A stretch of 64,000 nt of DNA from Triticum aestivum (taxonomy: Eukaryota > Streptophyta > Magnoliopsida > Poales > Poaceae): contig NC_057811.1 in the NCBI RefSeq assembly GCF_018294505.1, positions 25,486,197-25,550,196 of the forward strand, in the 5' to 3' direction. Within the stretch, counting starts at the first letter, position 1; each line of letters opens with the position of its first letter. The notes under the pieces are model-generated. The model worked only from the letters and a program-made list of their open reading frames with translations. It did no database searches and had not been told where the DNA came from. Below, one piece after another: positions 56,753 to 64,000 of this stretch. Position numbers and translations under genes: made by a program.

Positions 56753-57467
56753 GCCATGGTGAAAAATTGTTCGCCCGAAGAAATTGGACGAACGTGCCCC
56801 TGACCCTTCTCATTCGCTTGACATGTGTCACCCACGTACTGAGAAGTGGAGATCGTGTTAGATCGTGGGTGAATAGATAAGTATTTCGTGGGATGCGGAA
56901 CGGTTTGAGCGGCAAAGCCGAAAATTTGGATAAGATAAGTTAAAACTTCCGTTTGCAAATTCTTCAGCTGACAAGGACACAGTGAAGATTTTGAACGAGT
57001 TTCAAATAGAACGCACATGAAGAATTTGTGAATAGATTGGGTTGAGTATAGCATAGAGGGGGAAGGGTCCGATCACATTCACTTAGCAGAGAAACCAACT
57101 TGAAGAATTAGCCATAAGTGAATGCTGTAGAGGACATAAACTCATATATATATATAGTCAATGAAGAAAAACGACGGAGAAGGTGAAGACAATGCAAAGT
57201 TGAAGAACATGGACAACTGAGGAATTTCAAAAACTGAAAAAAAAACTCAAATTAAAGATTTTCAACTTTTGTGGTGGCGTGACCCACCGTATAAGAATGA
57301 TGATTTCAGACACCGCGTACAATTGTCGTAGGGCTCTGAGAATCAAAATCTTCATTAATTTCTTCACACTTAGAGTGTTATTCTTCATTGATTGAAGAAA
57401 AACGTTTCTTCATGTGTTGCACATCTAAGTCATCAATTTTCAATAAGTGTTAGGATGAGTGTCCTTT

Positions 57468-60400
57468 TCAAAGAACATTCGAAGATTCTAGGATATTTAG
57501 CTCACACGGCAACTTGCTAAATGTCTTCTCATCCAAGGGCTTTGTGAAGATATCGGCTAGCTGTTCTTCAGTCTTCACATGCTCAATAGAAATGTCGCCC
57601 TTCAACACATGATCGCGAAGAAAATGATGACGAATCTGAATGTGCTTTGTCTTTGAGTGCTGAACTGGGTTATGAGCAATCTTGATGGCACTCTCATTGT
57701 CACAGAAGAGAGGCACATTCTTCACATTGACGCCGTAGTCCTTGAGAGTTTGCTTCATCCACAGCAATTGAGCACAGCAAGAACCAGCAGCAATGTACTC
57801 AGCTTCAGCAGTAGACAGTGATACGCAGTTCTATTTCTTCGAGGACCAACAGACCAAAGATCGTCCAAGGAAATGACATGTACTAGATGTTGACTTGCGG
57901 TCCACACGATCACCAACATAGTCAGAGTCAGAATATCCAATGAGATCAAAAGCCGAGCCCTTGGGGTACCATAATCCAAGTGTTGGTGTGTGAGCTAGAT
58001 ATCGAAGAATATGTTTCAGAGCCTTATGGTGTGATTCCTTCGGTGTAGCTTGAAATCGGGCACACATGCAAACACTAAGCATAATATCTGGCCTAGATGC
58101 ACATAAATACAATAAAGAACCAATCATGGAGCGGTATACCTTTTGATCAAAGTCAATACCATTTTCATCAGTGCACAGATGGCCATTTGTGGGCATCGGA
58201 ATTTTGACGCCTTTGCAATCTTGCATGCTGAATTTCCTCAGTACATCCTTGAGGTATTTCTCCTAAGATATGAATATGCCATTGTGCTGTTGACGAATTT
58301 GAAGACCTAAGAAGAATTTCAACTCTACCATCATAGACATTTGATATTCTTAACTCATCATATAGGCAAATTCATCACTATAACGTTGGTCAGTACAGCC
58401 AAAGATAATATCATCAACATATATTTGGCACACAAACAATTCACCATCATAAGATTTAGTGAAAAGAGTAGGGTCGAGTGAACCGGGTTTGAAGCCTTTC
58501 TTCATGAGGAATTCCTTCAAAGTATCATACCATGCCCGAGGGGCCTGCTTGAGGCCATAGAGGGCCTTATTGAGTCTGAAGACTTTGTCAGGATGCTTTG
58601 GATCTTCAAAACCTGGGGGTAGAGCAACATATACTTCTTCCTCAAGCTTACCATTGAGGAATGCACTTTTCACATCCATTTGATATAAAGTGATATCATG
58701 ATGGTTAGCATAAGCAAGTAATATGCGAATAGCTTCAAGTCTAGCAACAGGTGCAAAAGTTTCATCGAAATCAATTCCTTCAACCTGTGTGTAGCCTTGA
58801 GCTACAAGCCGTGCCTTATTCCTCACCATAAGGCCATTTTCATCTTGCTTGTTGCGGTAGATCCACTTTGTGCCAATGATATTGTGCTTGCGAGGATCTG
58901 GACGTTTAACCAGTTCCCAGACGTTGTTGAGTTTGAATTGATGTAATTCTTCTTGCATGGCCTGAATCCACTCAGGCTCCAGAAATGCTTCATCTACCTT
59001 AGTGGGATCTGTGATAGAGACAAAAGCATAGTGCCCACAAAAGTTAGATAAATGTGAAGCTTTTGAGCGTGTGAGACGACCTGGTGCTTCAATGTCATCG
59101 ATGATATTTTCAACTTGCACTTCTTTTGCAACGCGAGCATGAGCAGGTTGTCGTCGAGGAATTTGATCAGCATTTTCTTCAGCATTTTCTTCAGGTGCAT
59201 TAGCTCCGCGTTCTTCATGTCCTGGAATGAATTCTTCAGTAGATTCTTCAGTAGGAATGACATCCTAAGTAGCCTTGAACTTGATAGTTTCCTCAGGTGC
59301 TGGTTCATCTATCACAGAGGGTAGGTGCTCTCTTTGCGAGCCATTAGTTTCATTGAACCGCACATCTACAGTTTCAACAACCTTGTGAAGAACGCTGTTG
59401 AAGACTCTGTAGGTGTGCGAGTCCTTTCCGTAACTAAGCATAAAACCTTCATGTGCTTTCGGTGCAAATTTAGCATTGTGATGAGGATCTCTAATCCAAC
59501 ATTTAGCACCGAAGACTTTGAAATAACTCACATTGGGTTTCTTGTCAGTGAGGAGTTCATAGGCAGTATTCTTGAAGAATTTGTGAAGATATACCCTGTT
59601 GATGATGTGGCACGCAGTATAAATTGCCTCAATCCAGAAGTGATGAGGCGTCTTGTACTCATCAAGCATAGTGCGAGCCATCTCAACAAGAGTTCTGTTC
59701 TTGCGCTCCACGACGCCATTCTGTTGAGGAGTATAAGGAGCAGATAACTCATGAGTAATACCAAGTTCAACAAGATAGTCATCAAGACCAGAATTCCTGA
59801 ACTCAGTTCCATTGTCACTTCTGATGTGCTTGATCTTCACACCAGAGTTGGTTGAAGCCCTCGAGGAAAATCATTTGAAGACTTCCTGCACTTCATGTTT
59901 GTAAGTAACAATGTGTACCCATGTGTATCAAGAGTAATCATCAACAATAACAAAGCCATAGAGAGATGTGTCATTTGTGACTACTGAGTAATGGTTAGGA
60001 CCAAAGAGATCCATATGAAGCAATTCAAATGGTAAAGTAGTGGTCATGATAGTCTTCGCTGGATGCTTAGCCTTGGTCATCTTTCCAGCTTCACAAGCTC
60101 CACACAAGTGATCCTTGAGGAATTTGACATTCTCAATGCCAATGACATGCTTCTTCTTCCCAAGAGTGTGCAAATTCCTCATGCCTGCATGACCAAGTCG
60201 TCGATGCCATAGCCAGCCTTCTGAAGCTTTTGCAAGTAGGCACACGGCTGGTTGCGGTCCTATAGAGAAATCAACAATATACAAGTCTCCTCTCCTAAAG
60301 CCTTCGAAGACTTTGGAATTGTCAGCTTCCATAACCACAACACAACGATACTTGCCAAAGACAACAACCATATCAAGATCACAAAGCATTGAGACAGACA

Positions 60401-60640
60401 TGAGGTTGTATCCTAAGGACTCGACAAGCATGACTTTGTCCATGTGTCGATCCTTTGTGATCGCAACCTTACCTAGACCCAATACCTGACTTTTGCCTTT
60501 GTTAGTGAAGATGATATTCTTCAGATGCGATGGTGATAAGGGAGCATCCATCAATAGATTCTTGTCGCCAGTCATGTGATTTGTACATCCACTATCGAGG
60601 ACCCACTCAGTGGCTTTGGCTTGATCATCCTGCAGATGAA
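57468..60640 (-). pseudogene. pol: Maximus-type pol: protease, integrase, RT, RNase H
   Basis: Reading order: protease motif WVLDSGCTNHMTG (about 60570-60630); integrase finger (WLWHRRLGHAG ... CGACEAGK) and core (HMDLFGPNHYS, IRSDNGTEF, TPQQNGVVERKNRTL); then RT ([41 protein letters not shown], active-site YVDD at about 58410). RNase H follows (LIGYSDSDYVGD, LSTAEAEYIA, DNESAIKIAHNP), to the stop at 57468. Nonsense codons interrupt it at about 59928 (Arg to stop in the integrase core), 59265, 58350, 58264 and 57831. The frame resumes after each one, so decay is mainly by point mutation. Confidence 0.9.
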
Positions 60641-60866
60641 TTAGTGCAGCTTACGAACTTCATATACTTCATCGGTGAAGAATATGACATCACAGTTCAT
60701 CAGACCAATTTCATCAAGCAATGCAATAGTTAAAACAGTATGAGGACGGGAGAAATGAAAGTTCATTTCTTCATGATTAGCCTGCGTCCTTTCAGGCACT
60801 TTTCAGGTCTCCAGCAAATTCTTCAAACGATAAAGTACGTCTGGAGATCTGACCCTGCATAAAAGA
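60641..60866 (-). other. gag-pol junction spacer
   Basis: Short stretch between the Gag stop (60867) and the protease region. No own gene seen. Confidence 0.5.
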
Positions 60867-63414
60867 TTAGTTCTTTTTCTTCACCACCCACATCTGAAGG
60901 GGTGGCAAAGAGTTCATCACTCTGCGAGCTCCATACGAGAAAGGTGGTATGGAAGCCAATCCATTTTGTTTCACATAAGAGGAGTTAGGGTAAGCATATG
61001 AATAAGCAGAGAAATTCTTCGAGGACTTATGAACATAATGATTAGAAGAATAATGCTCATATTCATAGCCCTTAGCTCTTCCCTGCGAAACAGAGTTGTT
61101 AGAACGATGATGTTCATATGAGGAATTTGATCCTTTTGAGGAATATGATCCACGTGAGGAATTCGATCCGTATGAGGACTTGGATCCATATGAAGAATTT
61201 GGTCCATATGAAGAATTTGATCTAGGGTTCCTATTCTTCACAGGTGGTGCATGAGGATTCACCTGAAGACTTTCAAGGCACCTTTTGGGAACCCAGATTT
61301 TCTTCATAGGAGAACCGTTCCTGCAGTTAGTGCCAACATATCTAGCAAATACTTCACCATTCTGATTTTTAAATAGTTTATAGTTGGAGTCAAATGACAC
61401 ATCAGAAGAATGAGAAGATTCACATGTAAAGACAGATAAAGTAGATGGATCAACTGGAGGTCCCTTTGCAACAACCCATGAGGTTTTGGGGTACTGCTCA
61501 GTCTTCCAATATGTACCATCAGCATTGAGTTTCCTCTCAAAGGCAATACCCTCTTTCCTAGGGTTCCTGTTGAGGATCTGCTTTTTAAGCACATCACAAA
61601 GAGTCTGATGCCCTTTGAGGCTTTTGTACATGCCTGTCATGTACAATTCCTTCAGCCCTGCATCGTCAGTGATACTAGCAATGTCCTCAGATGAGGAATT
61701 AGTGATAGCAGAGACAGTTGAGGAATTTGTAGCATTAGAAGCATTTGAACATTCAGGTGAAGAATTAACAGATTCACGTTCAATGCATTTCAAACATGGA
61801 GGAACAAATTCTTCCTGAGCAGCACTGATTTGTTGAGCAAGTAATGAATCGCGCTCCTTCTGAAGATCTTCATAACTCACTCTTAGCTTCTCAAGATCTT
61901 GCTTTCTTTGAAGAAAATCATAAGAAAGCTTCTCATGATCAGATAAGAGAGTGTTATGATGACCTTGAAGGTTGTCAAACCTAGTCTGAAGTCTCTGGAG
62001 ATTTTCAGTCAAGGTTTTAGTGCGATCCATTTCTTCACCCAACATATCATCACTTTTGTCTAGCATGTTTTGAACCTTTTCAAAAGCCATTTGTTGTTTC
62101 ACAGCAATCTTGGCAAGTTTAGAGTAGCTGGGCTTGAGGTTTTCATCAGATTCATTCTCACTAGATTCAGAGGAGGTATATTTGAGTACCTTGGCACCCT
62201 TTGCCATGAAGCAATAGGTGGGAGCGTAGTCATCATTGCCTTCATCAGCCGTGTTGGTGAAGCCATTTTCTTCAGAGTTGAAGATAGACTTGCTGACGAA
62301 TGTAGTAGCGAGAGCTAGACTTGCTACTCCAGACTCGGACTCCTTAGATGCCTCCTCTTCCTCATGTTCCTCAGATTCAGCTTCAGAGTCTTCTTGGAGC
62401 TGCTCTCCCCTTGTGAGATGAAGACTTTGAGGATTCTGATGATGAAGATTTTGAGGATTTCTTCTTTTTCTTCGCATCATCAGAACTGTAATCCTTGTAT
62501 TTCTTCTTCTTTGATTCCTTTTCCCACTGAGGACAATCTTGAATGTAGTGTCCAGGTTTCTTGCATTTGTGACAAAGCCTCTTCTTCTAGTCACTGGATG
62601 AGGAATCATTGCTCCTTGAGGATCTTCCAAAGCGATCACGTCTTGAGAACTTCTGAAATTTCTTCACGAGCAGTGCTAGTTCCTGGCTCAGTTCTTCAGG
62701 ATCACCAAGGCTCCTGCCAGAGTCTTCATCTTCAGACTCAGAAACTGCCTTGGCCTTCAGTGCACGTGATCTGCCATAGCTCGAACCACAGAGGTCTCTC
62801 TTTTCAGCAAGCTGGAACTCATGAGTATTTAGCCTTTCGAGGATATCAGCGGGATCAAGTGACTTGTAATCAGCACGTTCTTGTATCATCAATGCCAGAG
62901 TATCAAATGAGGAATCAAGCGATCTCAACAATTTCTTCACCACCTCATGGTCGGTGATGTCAGTGGCACCAAGCGCTTGAAGCTCATTTGAGATGTCAGT
63001 GAGGCGATCGAAGGTTTGTTGAACATTTTCATTGTCGAGTCTTTTGAAGCGGTTGAAGAGATTGCGAAGAACATCAACTCGAGAGTCACGCTGAGTTGAG
63101 ACTCCTTCATTAACTTTGGATAGCCTATCCCAGATAAGCTTAGCAGTTTCCAAAGCACTCACTCTTCCATACTATCCTTTGCTCAGATGGCCACATATGA
63201 TATTCTTCGCTTGAGAATCGAGTTGCTTGAATCTCTTCACATCGGTAGCGTTCAGTGAGGGTGAGACAGAGGGAATACCATTTTCCACAACATACCAGAG
63301 ATCGTTATCAATTGCCTCAAGATGCATTCGCATCTTATTCTTCCAGTAGGGGTAGTCCGTCCCATCGAAGGTAGGAGACCCAGCAGAGACCTTGATCATA
63401 CCTGCGGTCGACAT
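60867..63414 (-). pseudogene. gag: Maximus-type gag with C-terminal extension
   Basis: An ATG at 63414 opens MSTAGMIKVSAGSPTFDGTD and KMRMHLEAIDNDLWYVVENG, typical of this Gag type. A stop at 63172 interrupts SKG/YGRVSALETAKLIWD. The capsid part continues (VLRNLFNRFKRLDNENVQQT) to a stop at 62587, followed in frame by a zinc knuckle CHKCKKPGHYIQDC and a lysine/serine tail. A frameshift near 62430 leads to a long acidic and coiled-coil extension (ENLQRLQTRFDNLQGHHNTL), a conserved domain (CLKCIERESVNSS, WVVAKGPPVDPS) and a low-complexity Asn-Ser-Ser-Tyr-Gly repeat at about 61090-61230. It is far longer than the common copia Gag, as usual in SIRE-type elements. Confidence 0.85.
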
Positions 63415-63481
63415 AACTAAAACTCCAGGTGGTTAAACCAAAATCACACAGAACAAGGGAGTACCTTTCTCTGATACCAAT

Positions 63482-64000
63482 TGAAAGTGCGTTATATCGA
63501 CTAGAGGGGGGTGAATAGGCGATTTTTATGAATTCTTCACTGAGGAAATTTGCTAGTGAGGAAATTCCTTAGCAAAGAACTACTTGCAGCGGAAGAAGTA
63601 CTCAAAAGTATGCATAGCAGAACACAAGCATGGTCATCATGATGAAATGAAGACAAGCACAGAGTACAGAAAGCGTAAACACGGGATAACACAGGATGAA
63701 GACAAACAGACTGAAGAAATTGAACTGAGGAAATTGAGAAAGTCTTCAGTCAAAGTCTTCAAACACAGATATGAACGAGTGCACAACACAGTTATGAGGA
63801 AATGAAAGAGTTGAGGAAATAGAACCAGTTGGCTTGGTGAAGACAATGATTTGGTAGACCAGTTCCAACTACTGTCTCAGTTGTACATCTGGTTGGAGCG
63901 GCTAGGTATTTAAACCTGAGGACACACAGTCCTCACTGTATTCTCCTTGAGCTAAGGTCACACAGACCTCGCCCAATCACTCGTGGTAAGTCTTCAGGTG
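63482..64000 (-). repeat. Maximus-type 5' LTR (partial, 519 of ~1,508 bp)
   Basis: Matches the first 519 bp of the left LTR with few differences (gcattatatc versus gcgttatatc near the start). The tRNA-Met primer site ctctgatacca lies just left of it. The LTR continues past the window end. Confidence 0.9.

Larger units (their letters stand above)
50529..64000 (-). mobile_element. SIRE/Maximus-type Ty1-copia element, 5' LTR running off the window
   Basis: The left LTR (50529-52036) and right LTR (63482 to beyond 64000) share the start tgaaagtgc-ttatatcgac. Minus-strand order: LTR, tRNA-Met primer site (about 63468-63480), gag, a Gag C-terminal extension, protease, integrase, RT, RNase H, a 1.3-kb spacer with a promoter, an envelope-like region, polypurine tract (about 52037-52055), LTR. 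The long 3' region after pol and the gag type fit the SIRE/Maximus lineage. Every gene carries stops or frameshifts. The left target flank is GGAAT; the right flank is outside the window. Confidence 0.88.

Overview
The window looks like Triticeae (wheat/Aegilops/barley-type) chromosome-arm DNA: BARE/Angela/WIS-type copia LTRs, a Caspar-like CACTA end (tgtagtg), Stowaway and Tourist MITEs, Tat-clade Ty3/gypsy elements and a SIRE/Maximus-type copia element. Family names are recalled from sequence character, not from a search. About 85-90% is transposon sequence, much of it nested. I found no intact host gene, no rRNA, no functional tRNA and no CRISPR array. Layout: 1-6640 is a minus-strand BARE/Angela-type copia fragment (integrase/RT, then leader plus 5' LTR present twice in tandem). 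6641-13264 is the only low-copy-looking island: MITEs, a tRNA-like SINE head, a TATA-bearing exon-like segment, minisatellites and a decayed plus-strand gene with repeated exon-like modules. 13265-15340 holds a copia gag relic and a decayed GC-rich minus-strand gene of unknown function. 15341-17107 and 30113-31746, plus 37580-38190, are one older repeat-rich DNA, ending in a CACTA terminus at 38190.

Into that DNA are inserted a complete Tat-type gypsy element (Tat-1, 17108-30107, duplicated target ACCCC) and a coding-free Athila-like LTR element (31747-37579, duplicated target CCCTC). From 38191 to 50528 an older copia gag/protease fragment is split by a second Tat-type element (Tat-2, 38656-50267, duplicated target CCATC). 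From 50529 to beyond the window end lies a Maximus/SIRE-type copia element (minus strand) with gag, pol and a long envelope-like region.

The most interesting system is shared by Tat-1 and Tat-2. Each carries gag-pol on the minus strand and, convergent to it on the plus strand, a seven-exon accessory gene with its own TATAAATA promoter, 5'-UTR intron and matching exon phases. Its protein carries a 'putative gypsy-type transposon' domain, a charged linker and a coiled-coil C-terminal half. A tandem-repeat block separates the two convergent genes in each element. Both elements also share an in-frame UAG between protease and RT. The Maximus-type element shows a parallel arrangement, with an internal TATAAATA promoter in front of its envelope-like ORF. 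All retroelement genes here carry stops or frameshifts, so these copies are inactive as read.
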